Shown: one piece after another, positions 35,435 through 46,058 of the stretch
How the letters are laid out: the number at the start of each line of letters is the position of its first letter
Numbering within the stretch: position 1 is the first letter of the stretch
NCBI GenBank assembly: GCA_030761205.1
Contig: JAULJL010000005.1
Span: forward strand, 5,791,501-5,855,500
Direction: 5' to 3'
DNA length: 64,000 nucleotides
Source of the DNA: Fremontodendron californicum
Taxonomy: Eukaryota > Streptophyta > Magnoliopsida > Malvales > Malvaceae
Notes under the pieces: model-generated
What the model was told of the DNA's origin: nothing
Databases searched by the model: none
What the model saw: only the letters and a program-made list of their open reading frames with translations
Position numbers and translations under genes: made by a program

Positions 35435-38400
35435 TCAGTTTATTTCTTCAATAGAACACATGCCAAGTAATGCCCTCAACTTCATGAAAGATTCAGCCTT
35501 CAAGGGTTTAGTTAAAATGTCTGCAATTTGCTCATCACTTCTGTAATGGATTAGTTCAACAACTCCCTTTTTAGTGAGATCACGAAGAAAATGAAACCTC
35601 ACATCAATGTGTTTGCTTCTTCCATGCAAGACTGGATTTTTTGACAATTTGATAGTTGAGTTATTGTCACAAAATAGCATAATTGGACCTTGCTGTGTAT
35701 ACTTCAACTCTTCTAGAATTCTTCTTAGCCAAACACCTTGACAAGCACATGATGCAGCAGCTATAAACTTTGCTTCAGTTGTAGATAAAGTGACAACAGG
35801 TTGCTTCCTTGAAGACCATGAAACTGCAGCTCCACTGAAGAGAAAGACATACCCGGATGTGCTCTTACTGTCATCCAAATCCCCAACATAATCACTGTCA
35901 CTAAAACCAACTAACTCCTTTCTTTCACTCTTCTTATAGAACAAACCATAGTCAATAGTACCTTTCAAATAGCGAAGTATCTTTCTAGCAGCTTGATGAT
36001 AGAGTTTAGTTGGTGTTTCCATAAACCTGCTAATGAGGCTGACAACATACATTAAATCTGGTCGAGTGGCTGACATATACATCAGACTTCCAACCATTTG
36101 CTTGTAATAGGTGCTGTCAATCTTCACTCCTTCAACATCTCGAGTAAGTTTAGTTCCAGGAACTATAGGAACCTGAACTGGATTACAATCATCCATTCTG
36201 AACCTTTCCAAGACCTCTCGAGCATATTTCTTTTGACAAATAAAGATGCCACCTGCAGATTGAATCACTTCTATGCCAAGAAAGTATTTCATCTTTCCCA
36301 AATTAGTCATCTCAAATTCTTTCATCATAGAATGCTTAAACTCTCTAAACAGACCTTCATCATTTCCAGTAAATATTAAATAATCCACATATAAGCACAC
36401 AATTAGAAGGTTACCTTTTTCTCTAGTTTTGATGTAGAGTGTGTGCTCATAAGGACACTTGTGAAAACCAACCTTGTTGAAGTAGGTGTCAATCCGACTG
36501 TACCAAGCTCGTGGAGCTTGTTTCAGTGCATAAAGAGCCCTTTTCAGCTTATAGACCATATGCTTGCTTCCCTTCTTTACATAGCCTGGTGGTTGTTCGA
36601 CAAAAACTTGCTCTACAAGCTCTCTATGTAAAAAAACAAATTTGACATCAAGTTGAAAAACGGTCCACTCATTCATGGCAGCTAATGAGATAATCATTCT
36701 TATTGTGTCATGCCTTGCTACTGGTGCAAATACTTCAGAATAATCAACTCCATACTCTTGAGTTTATCCTTTAGCTACTAAACGAGCCTTGTCAACTTCC
36801 CCTTTTCATTCAACTTTGTTTTGTAAATCCATTTTACTCCCACTGTTTTTTCTCCTTCTGGTAGTTCCACTAATTCCCATGTGTTATTTCTTTCAATAGC
36901 TTCAATTTCTGCATCCATAGCCTTTCTCCATTTTGAACTTTTAATCGCCTCATCAAATGCAGTAGGATCACTTCCTGCAAATAAGGCCAGATGAGCCAAT
37001 GTGTCTTCATATGAAAGCTCTTCACCACTGGTATAATCATCCATCCAAACTGGTCTTCTCCTTGGACGTTGTATATTTTGCAATGAAGTTTCAGCTGCCT
37101 CATTCACACTATCAGATCCAGATTCATTTGTTTCTTCCCCATCACTATGTGCATCCTCTTCAGCTTTTTCATTGCCCTTGAGTTCAAGAGCCACTGAATT
37201 TCCCTTCACTTTGCCTTCCCAATTCCAGCTGCTGTTTTCATGAAACACCTCATCTCTAGAAATGCAAATATTCTTTGTTATAGGATTGTAAAGACGATAA
37301 GCCTTAGATTATTCACTCACACCAAGCAGTACACATTTTTCTCCCTTAGCATCAAGTTTCATTCTCTTTGGATCAGGAATATGCACATAAGCCACGTAGC
37401 CAAATACTCTGAAGTGATCAACAGCTGGTTGGTGACCAGACCAAGCTTCCTTTGGTGTCATATTACTCACAGAAAATGTTGGACTTCGATTGAGAACATG
37501 TACACTCCAATTAACTGCCTCAGGCCAGAAAGTCTTTGGCATATTCTTGTTTGCTAGCAGACTTCTCACCATATTCATAATGGTTCTTTTTCTCCTCTTT
37601 GATACACCATTCTGATGTGGTGTGTACGCTGCAGTCAACTGTCTCTTGATTCCATTGCTTTCACACACATCTACAAACTCATTAGATTTGTATTCTCCCC
37701 TACGATCTGTTCGAAGGCATTGAATATTCTTTTCTGTCTCATTCTCAACTCTTGCTTTGAATCTCTTAAACACTTCAATAGCTTCAGAATTTTCTTTTAG
37801 GAAGTACACCCATGTTTTTCTGCTAAAGTCATTAGTGAAAGTTATGAAGTACCTTTTGTTGCTGTTGGAGGTTGGATTCATAGGACCGCATATGTCTGCG
37901 TTCACTAGTTGTAGAACCTGCTTAGCTCTCCAAGTACTCTATTTAGGAAACGATTCTCTATGTTGCTTTGCAATCACACATTCTTCACATACATGAGATG
38001 TAGCTTCGATCTGAGGAAGCCCTTTCACCATCTTTTTCTGCTGTAAAGTTCTGAGCCCATTGAAGTTTAAGTGCCCAAACCTGTAGTGCCACAACCATGA
38101 GGAATCTTGAATAGATGATTTGAGACAGGTTTGATCTTCAGAAGTTTCTGTTTTTAGTTGAAACATCCGATTTCCAGACATCTTAACAACATCAACTAAT
38201 CTCTTTTTTGGATCGTGAACTTGACAGTTTCCCTTCTGGATCACAATTGCACAACCTGTTTCTTGCAATTGTCCTAGGCTGATCAGATTGCTTTTAAGTT
38301 CTGGTACATAAAACACATCACCTATATTCTGCATCTTCTTGTTCATCATCACTTTAACACTTCCTTTTCCCATAACACTCATGCTAGAGTCGTTTCCAAG

Positions 38401-39408
38401 CTTGACATTTTCTTGGAAATTTTCATTTAAATCACATAAAAGGCTTTTGTTACCTATCATGTGATTGCTGCATCCAGAATCAAGGTACCACATCTCTCCA
38501 TTTCCAGCTAGCTTGTTCTCCATGTAAGCCATCAACAATACTTCTTATTCTTCTTCTGTTTCAGCAAAGTTTACCTTCTCTTATGTTTTAACAGGGCATT
38601 CCCATTGAAAATGGCCAGTTTTATGACAATTGTAGCATTCAATGGATGCCTTGTCAAAGCTTCCTCCTCTAATGGCACGACCACTTCCCCTTTCTCTTCC
38701 TCTGAAGCTTCCACGGCCTCTGCCTCTTCCAAAGGAATTTCCAGCATGGGTCACTTTAAGAGCCTGCTATTCCTCAATGTGATTAGACATGCGTTGTTCA
38801 TGCACTATCAGTGAACTTTGCAGCTCATCTACTGACATAATGTCAATGTCATTAGATTCTTCTATTGAACATACCACATAATCAAATTTAGAAGTCATAG
38901 AGTGTAGGATTTTCTCTATGACTGTCACATCTTCTAGCTTCTCCCCATGCATCCTCATCCGATTTGCAATAGTCAGTGTCCTTGCAAAGTATTCATCAAC
39001 AGATTCTCCAGCTTTCATGTGCAGCATTTCAAACTCTTTACGAAGAGCTTGCAATTGAGCACGTTTGACTCTATTGGTGCCTTGATACTTCTTCTTTAAA
39101 GAGTCCCATATGTCTTTAGCAGTGTCCTTCTTGATAAGGGTCTCAAGAACAGTTCGATCAATTGCTTGAAATAAGAAATTCTTTGCCTTCAAATCCTTCA
39201 GCTTCAAGTCTGATATTGCCTTTGACTGTGCCTCAGTCAAAACCGTTCCCTCTCTTGCTTCTCGGATTCCTTCCTCAATGAGTCCCCAATATTCCTTCAA
39301 TCTCAAAAAATTCTCCATCAATATGCTCCAATGATCATAATGACCATCAAGCCTTGGGATTGCTGGTTGCACAAATCTGCTACTGCTTCCTTCAGATGCC
39401 ATTGCCAA
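35435..39408 (-). pseudogene. Broken gag-pol of the copia element
   Basis: Gag starts at 39408 and is open to a stop at 38767-38769. The zinc knuckle CYNCHKTGHFQWEC follows near 38600-38640 in the same frame. In-frame stops also lie at 38581-38583, 38545-38547, 37939-37941, 37309-37311 and 36764-36766, and there is one frameshift near 36.79 kb. The protease motif is LDSG near 38490; the GAG-pre-integrase HxxxH region is near 38030-38060; the integrase core lies at 37309-37905. Reverse transcriptase and RNase H occupy 35435-36697. The catalytic box, normally YVDD, reads YVDY near 36390, which would itself disable the enzyme. Order (integrase before reverse transcriptase) identifies copia rather than gypsy. 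Confidence 0.93.
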
Positions 39409-39454
39409 TTTTCACAAAAGACTGTCGCTTCAAGTAATCAAGCTTCTTTTGAAG

Positions 39455-39466
39455 CTCTGATACCAA
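39455..39466 (-). other. Primer binding site for initiator methionine tRNA
   Basis: In element orientation TGGTATCAGAGC begins one base inside the 5' LTR; it is complementary to the 3' end of plant initiator tRNA-Met, the usual primer of copia elements. Confidence 0.9.
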
Positions 39467-39467
39467 T

Positions 39468-39723
39468 TGTTAAATATCAGAACTGGAACTGAAAATAAGC
39501 AATAGATATTGAAGAAGAAACTTGTGTATTGAATTGAAAGATAACTGGTTTTAAATAGCCTTACACCACAACTAGTTCTAAAAAACATGGGCTAGAGAAC
39601 AATATCAAAACAAACCTAAAAGGAGGAACAACATCCCTACAGATTTGAACAACCTAACAATCATGATTCCTAGTTAATAAGACTTATTAACAGAAAGAAA
39701 ACAAATACAAACTAACCTTAAAA
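39468..39723 (-). repeat. 5' LTR of the copia element
   Basis: 256 bp. The outer end reads TTAAAA on the plus strand where the other LTR has TTAACA, so the terminal dinucleotide has mutated; the target duplication next to it fixes the boundary. Confidence 0.92.
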
Positions 39724-39762
39724 GTTTTATGGATATCATTTTATTTTAATGAAGTGTATAAA

Positions 39763-39935
39763 GATTATTATCTTGTACACAGACAGTAGAATTTTTTAAT
39801 TTTACAAGCGAGATTAAAAAATGACTATCCATTGATTTATTTTTTATTTTTTAAATATAAATTAAAAACATGTGACATATTTTTAATTCTGTTTGTGATA
39901 TTAAAAAACTTCACTGTTAATTTACAAGATAATAA
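39763..39935. repeat. Short inverted-repeat element with ATTATTATCTTGTA ends
   Basis: The left end ATTATTATCTTGTACACAGA and the inverse right end (ACTGTTAATTTACAAGATAA then TAAT) enclose about 170 bp. The end word is repeated again at 39958-39972 (TACAAGATAATAAT), so the right end may have been duplicated. Target duplication not clear. Confidence 0.45.
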
Positions 39936-40047
39936 TTTATTTTTTTTGAATAAGTAATTTACAAGATAATAATCCATTGTATAAATACTCATTATTTATT
40001 ATTTATCTATTTGATTATTTACATTTGGTTTGTTCTTCTACTTTCAT

Positions 40048-40048
<1 letters not shown>

Positions 40049-40092
<44 letters not shown>
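40049..40092. repeat. AAT trinucleotide microsatellite
   Basis: About fourteen AAT units. The poly-asparagine frame across it is an artefact. Confidence 0.92.
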
Positions 40093-41647
40093 TAGCCGAA
40101 TGTCCGCCGCAATTGCAGCCAAGGGCAAGGCGGGGTATATGTCAGTCTGAGGATTGGATCTGCTTAAACTCAAAAAAGTTATACTTTTTAAAAATTAATA
40201 TCTCTGTCAAATAAAAATAAAATAAATAATTCATATTTATTTTTAGCTGTAGAGACGCATTGGTCCCACTTCCACCGGACCCTACCTGGCATTCTCCCTT
40301 AAGGGCTAAGGCTTTTGTATAAGTGTAACCAAAACTTAATATAGAAGTAACATAATTTGAACAATATTTGTTTATTCTAATTAGATGTATATGACTATTT
40401 TTCTATATATATAAAAAAAAAAATTATGTCTATGATTTTTGGTACGCAATTTATCTATATTATTATAAATTTTTCGATTGTTTTGATATTACAATCAAAT
40501 TACATAACTCAATTAAAAATTAATACAAAAATCAAAATAAATTTAAAAAATACATTATATGTCATTTTATTAAAACTGTTGACTGACAGATTTTATTTGA
40601 TAGTTTTTTTGTTAAAAAATACATATAATTTGTGTATTTTATAAATTTTGGATTTAATCTAAAATGTATATTTTGTCGAAAAAAATATAAAATGTATATC
40701 CATTTATAAATTAACAGTTTTTTTTTTTTTTATCAAGATTTAGATAGATCCCATCCCCTATGATTCTCTACTTGTTATTTTTCCGTGTCAAGACTTTCAA
40801 TTTTCAAACATAATACAGTTCCACGTGAAATTCCATTAAAAAATAAAAAATAAAAGAGATAATTATAATTTTAGTCTCAAAACATAATTTTTTTTTCATT
40901 TCAATTTTAAAATTTTTAAATATAAAAATTCAATCTTAAAAATCGTTAATATATTAAAAATGAATCTTTTAGTTATTGTTCAAATGAAAATACTAACAAA
41001 AAATTTAACTGGTATATAATAAACACACATGAATGTCATTACAATAATTTCTAAAATATTCAAAAATTATTTAAAAAAACAGTCTCCCTATAAAAGATTA
41101 AAAAATCATTATTAATTTTTTTCTCTTCTTTCATTAAACTAACAATTTTTTTTCTTCTCTTTTTCACTAAACTGAAATAAAATAAAGTTTTTTTATATTT
41201 TATTTGGAGTTATTTTTTCTTTTGGTAAATTATTTTTTTAATATTTTACAAATTAATGAAATGCTACGTAAATTTCATATGTGATTCATTATATGTCACA
41301 TAAGTGTTTTATATAAATTTTCAATTACTGTTTTCGTTTGAGGAGAGATTAAAATATATTTTTTTAATAAATTAATAATTTTTAAGATTAAATATTTATA
41401 AGTAAAAATTTTATGATTGATATGAAAAAATATTTATGTTTTAAGATTAAATTTATAATTACCTCCGAATAAAAAAGAAAAAAGAAAGTGACCCAGCAGC
41501 AGTTAAGCAGGAGAGAGACGAGAAAGGCAGAGAAGGTTCCACCGCGTGGGATTTTACAGTAAAACATTAAAGTCACAGTCAGTGTCCTTTGCGTGTCACC
41601 TACTTTGGATCCTTGCGGGTAATACAATCAATACCCAAAACTTCTGC

Positions 41648-41655
41648 TATATAAA
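41648..41655 (+). promoter_or_regulatory. TATA box of the lysine-rich gene
   Basis: TATATAAA, with a likely transcription start about 30 nt downstream. A leader intron then fits 41786-42214 (AAG/GTACAT donor, AACAG acceptor after a long A-tract), placing the start codon shortly after the acceptor. Confidence 0.6.
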
Positions 41656-42244
41656 GTAAGTGAACCTTCCCCATTTTTCTAATTAACCCCAGTCCCAAAG
41701 CTTTCTTACACCTGTTCTGTCTTGCAGAAGAAAAAAAAAGCCTGAAAAACAGAACTTTGCATCTGCCCATCTTAGCAAAGTCAAGGTACATACGTCTCTA
41801 GATTTTCATATTCTTTATTTAGGTTTTGGATGTTTCAAGATTTTTTTTTATATACCCATTTCTTTTTCTGAATCCTTGTTAATATAAAGGTTTGATCTTT
41901 ATTGATTGCTTGGTGTTTTGATCAGTTTTTTAATGTTTTTTGTGGGAAATTGAATCTGGGTTTTTCTGGGTTTGTGAAATGATCTAGAGAAAATCCTCCA
42001 AGAAAGAAAAAAAAAAAGTGCTATAGCTTAGATTTCAGGAGGATGATCAAATTCATATATTGTTTTTGGTCATTTCAGGAAGCATATGTTTCATTCCTTT
42101 TAAATCATCATCATAACTGTTCCTTTGTATCGGCCTAGCAGCAATTTCTTGGTTTCTTTCTTCTTACAATATTCAAGTTTTATCACTGAAATTAAAAAAA
42201 AAAAAAAAAAACAGGGTGTTTCTTGGGAGGCAAAAGTGTCAACA

Positions 42245-45142
42245 ATGGAACTGTTATCTGTCAAAGGTAATTTAATGGTGGGGGTGCATTAAGTAAGCTT
42301 GTTCTAGGAAGATTTTTTTTCCCTAACATGTTTATCTTATTTTAGATAATTTGAATTTTCTTACAGGTTGAATAGATGATAAATAGAGACTTTAAGACTT
42401 GTGTAATTTTTAACTATCTTCATGTTGATGAATATATTAAATAAGATCTGGACTGTTTAGTATCATGCCAGTGAATATATCTATGTCTGTTGTTTTGAAC
42501 ATAGAAAAGAAAATAATGGTAATGATAGTGGCAGACTGGCAGTGACAATGGCAACAACAATAACATGCTTGGGTAAGTATTTTGAATTGAGGTTAGTTGG
42601 TGGAGCTGTGGAGAGGCCAAAGTTGGCGGTGGCAATGGAGGGAGAGAAACGAGGGAGGCAGGTTGAGTCTATTGTGACTCGGTTGATCTTGAGGGTAGTG
42701 CCATTGGGTTGTAATGTTTTGTCCTCTTGGTTGTGGGAGTGGGAGTTGTCATGGTCTATGTTACTTGGACTCGGGTGTGAGTGTCGGACACGGGTATGTT
42801 TGATTTATTCTAAGTTTTTTCATGTATATAGAAAGTCCTTGGGGGATCATATCCCCATACCCATGTCCAGATATGCGTTGGACGTGTAATTCAAGAAAAA
42901 TGAAGAGTCGGAGCAACATAGGTCATGATGATCGGAGAGTGGCTGCATCTGATAGCAGTAGTGTTTCTGCTCTCTGCAGTAGTGTATTGTTATTAGCTGT
43001 GCAAGGTCACAGTGTCACACAGAATTTTGCAAAAGTTTCTGATATCTAAAATCCTTTTTCTTATCTGCATTCGCATGTCATCTGTCTATATTAACTATTT
43101 GCCCCTTCTTCTTGGAAGTGAAATAGGGAGAGGGAGTATGAAAATGCTAAGGGTATGAAAAAACTTATGTCAATTTATCATGAACACATTTTATGCTACC
43201 ACTGATTTTCCTGTTATTTTATTGCTTGAAATGTAAGTTTCTCATTCAGTTGAATCAAATTAGTACGGTTTTCTGGGCTTTTGTTTCAGTTTATTTTCCT
43301 CTTTTTGTTTATTCCTGCTGTCAACATATGTTGGCAGTGGAAGTATTCAGAATCCAGAGTTAGTTGAATGGCACAAACTCGTCCTTGCATAAAAGCCGAA
43401 CCTCGTTTCTGTTGAAATTTGAAACATCATGCTTCTACTATCACAAGTTTTTGTGTTAAAATTGCTATTACGTGTAATTCCAGCAGTTGTAATATACCAA
43501 CCACGATGCCGTGTTTTTTAATGAATTCTTATTGTCTTGATTATATAGTCCATCCACTTTATTGGTTGGATATTAGTTTCGGTCGTATTTTGTCCTTGCT
43601 TATTTATATGCAGCATTTCTTTCAGGGAATTTGGAAAAAAATCAGGAAGGGCTTACATTCGAGTTTGAGTTTGCGGCAAAGCGTCCACAGATAAAAGATA
43701 CACCTGAATCCATTGTCAGTGGAGAAGAAAAGATCAAGAAGGAAGAACTGCATTTCAAAGTCAAGGCGAAGGATATGGAGCCAAACCATGAGAAGGAAGA
43801 GAAGGTTGAGGTCGAACTTGAATTGAAGACCAAATCAGCAGAGAAGGAAAAGCCAAAGCATAAGGAGGAAAAAGGGGAGAAACATAGAGAGAAGGATAAG
43901 GATAAATCAAAGAAGAAGGAGAAAGAAAAGAAGACGGAAGATGATGACGAAAAGCAGAAGAAGAAAGAGGAATCTGAGGACAAAACAAAGCAGGAAAATG
44001 AGAAGGACAAAGAGTTTAAGAACGATATAGGGGAAAAAAAACTTGCGGACAGCGAAGCTGGAGAGACGAAGAATAAAGAGGAGAAAAAGAAAGAGAAAAA
44101 GGATAAGAAAGATAAGGAGAAGGAGAAGATGCACAAGGATGAAGAAGATGATGAGAATAAAGAGAGAAAAATGAAAAAAGACAAGGAAACAGAGATGAAG
44201 AAGGAAAAAAAACATGAGGATATAGAGGTGGTAGAAGAAGATGAAGAAGAGAAAGAAGAGAAGAAGAAGAAAAAAGACAAGGGTGAGGAGGAGAAGAAAA
44301 AAGAAAAGAAGCAGGATGAAGAGGATGAGGTAAAAGATGATGAAGAGAAAGATGAGAAGAAGAAGAAGAAAAAAAACAAGGAGGTTAAGGAGAAGAAGAA
44401 CAAGAACAAGAAAGAAAAGAAGCTGAAAGTTGAAGAGGGAGAGGGAGAAGAGAAAGAGACAGAGACAGAGAAGAAGAAAGACAAAGAGGTGAAGGAGAAC
44501 AAGAAAGAAAAGAAGAAGGATAAAGAGGATGAGGTTGAAGAAATAGAAGAGAAGAAGAAAGACAAAGAGGAGAAGGAGAAGAAGAAAGAGAAGGACAAAA
44601 AGAAAGATAAGGATGGGAAGGAGAAGAAGCACAAGGATGAAGTGGAAGAGAAAGAAGTAGATGAAGAGTTAGAAGAGAAGAAGAATAAGAAAAAAGAGAA
44701 AGGAGAGAAGAAGGATAAGAAGAAAGACAAAGAGGAGAAAGATACGAAGCACAAGGATGAAGAGAAAGAAGAGAAGAGCAAGAAAAAAGAAACGGACGAG
44801 GAGGAGAAGAAGAAACTCGAAGTTGGAACAAATGTTGTGAAGTGTGAGACTGCCATAACCTCCAGGGAAATTGTAATAGAAGATACTGGGAAAGAACCAG
44901 AAGGTGAAGGAGAGGAAGAGAAGCAGAAGGGTAAAGCAAAAGAAGGCAAAGAGAAAGAAAAATACAAGAAATGTGAGAAGAAAAGAAAACTTGAGGGGAA
45001 AGACAAAGGCAAAGATCTTAGCAAGCTAAAACAGAAGTTAGAGAACATTAATAGCAAAATAGATGCCCTACTTGAGACAAAGGCAGAAATCCTGAGGCAG
45101 ATTAAAGAAGCTGAGAACAAGACCGGTGAAGTTGCTGTGTAA
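42245..45142 (+). CDS. Lysine/glutamate-rich low-complexity protein
   Basis: Two coding exons, 42245-42266 and 43626-45142, join in frame to 512 residues beginning MELLSVKGNLEKNQEGLTFE. The first exon encodes only seven residues. I chose it because ATG at 42245 has a good donor (AAAG/GTAATT) in the right phase and because the long second-exon frame has no ATG at its start. Residues about 60-410 are almost only K, E and D in KKDK/EEKE-like repeats, predicted to be highly charged single helix or disorder. A less repetitive stretch follows (VVKCETAITSREIVIEDT), then a basic patch with KCEKKRKLEGKDKGKD, a candidate nuclear signal. The last 45 residues (KLKQKLENINSKIDALLETK onward) form a clear leucine-zipper-like coiled coil, suggesting oligomerisation. 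No enzyme domain is present and I do not recognise a named family. The intron holds a CTATGTT-family MITE. Confidence 0.75.
42756..42921 (+). mobile_element. CTATGTT-family MITE, copy 4 (intron of the lysine-rich gene)
   Basis: 166 bp between GTCATGGT (42748-42755) and GTCATGAT (42922-42929), 7 of 8 matching. It has the same orientation as the host gene. Confidence 0.88.
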
Positions 45143-46058
45143 GTACAGATATGGACTGGCTGTGGCATAGCACTATGTGCTAGATGTTTTACATTTTCAA
45201 GTTTTCTTTGTAATAATCTATATAATGGTCTCATAGATTCCCCCCAAAGTTCATATATCCATCACTCTGATGTGAAAAAGACTGCTAGACATTTACAGTA
45301 TAGAGTTTGTCGAACTTTAGAATTACTAGAATATGATAATAATGAACAGTTTCCAGTTAGCATTGATGGAACTGTTGCTATGAAGATGATCATTTTGATG
45401 TATCCTTAGAAGGAAAGCTTATGAAATTTATATTTTCAATATCCAGCTGTCTTGAGTTTTTAAGTTATCATGTTTTACAATTGTTATACAAGTTCTTAAC
45501 ATGGTTGATGAGAAGCTCGTGTTGGAGACATAACAGCAAACTGGAGCTCAACTATGGTGCAAAACATGGCAGGCTCTTGGGTTTCCCTTTTTTAATTTAA
45601 AGATGAGCAATTACATACTACTATGTTGTAGATTTTTAGTTTGGAATCTCTTAGAGCCTCAGCTTACCGAATGAAAATAGAGCAAAAGTTTTCAAAGAAA
45701 GGAAAGAGTTAATTGTCCAAGCTAGCAGATACTAGTTGGCTGGTTTCCTAATGCCTTTATTGAAGCAGGTCTTTTGAAACTGAACTGGAACATGTCATGT
45801 AACCACTTACAAATTCCATTAAAAGGGATTCAAATAATCATAAACTTGCAGTTATGAAGGTTAAGGTTGCAATACGTCAAACAGTGCTGTTCGGACTCTT
45901 GAGATTGAAAACTTTACAGAAGGCCATTAGTATATAAAAATGACCAGGATTCTTCTTTGTTCTTTTATAAATTTTGTAAAAATTATTGTAGTGGTGATAA
46001 ATGTAATTGACAATGGCTTCAAACTACTTGAAAGTAGATTTCCTCTAGAAAAGATTGC
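45143..46058. other. Region between convergent lysine-rich and glucan hydrolase genes
   Basis: Contains the 3' untranslated parts of the two convergent genes and unique AT-rich sequence. I see no further gene or repeat. Confidence 0.5.

Larger units (their letters stand above)
35143..39728 (-). mobile_element. Ty1/copia LTR retrotransposon, inactive
   Basis: A 4.58-kb element inserted with a perfect 5-bp target duplication GTTTT (35143-35147 and 39724-39728). It reads on the minus strand: 5' LTR 39468-39723, primer site, gag, protease, integrase, reverse transcriptase, RNase H, polypurine tract, 3' LTR 35148-35404. The two LTRs differ by about 14 substitutions and one indel by eye, so about 94-95 percent identical, pointing to a fairly young but not recent insertion. 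The coding region is broken by several stops and one frameshift, so the copy cannot act on its own. It separates the syntaxin promoter region from the lysine-rich gene. Confidence 0.96.
39729..41640. other. Intergenic DNA upstream of the lysine-rich gene
   Basis: A probable short inverted-repeat element (39763-39935) is followed by AT-rich sequence, an AAT microsatellite and low-complexity DNA. The last 180 bases before 41640 are GC-richer and probably promoter. No other gene is supported. Confidence 0.5.

Noticed and set aside
40011..40214. Frame with a run of asparagines
   Set aside because: It is translation of the AAT microsatellite in intergenic DNA, with no support on either side.
43642..45234. 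530-residue open frame opposite the lysine-rich gene
   Set aside because: It is longer than the sense frame but consists almost only of Ser, Phe and Leu, the mirror of AAG/GAA/GAG codons. Codons for K and E read backwards never give stops, so openness is automatic.
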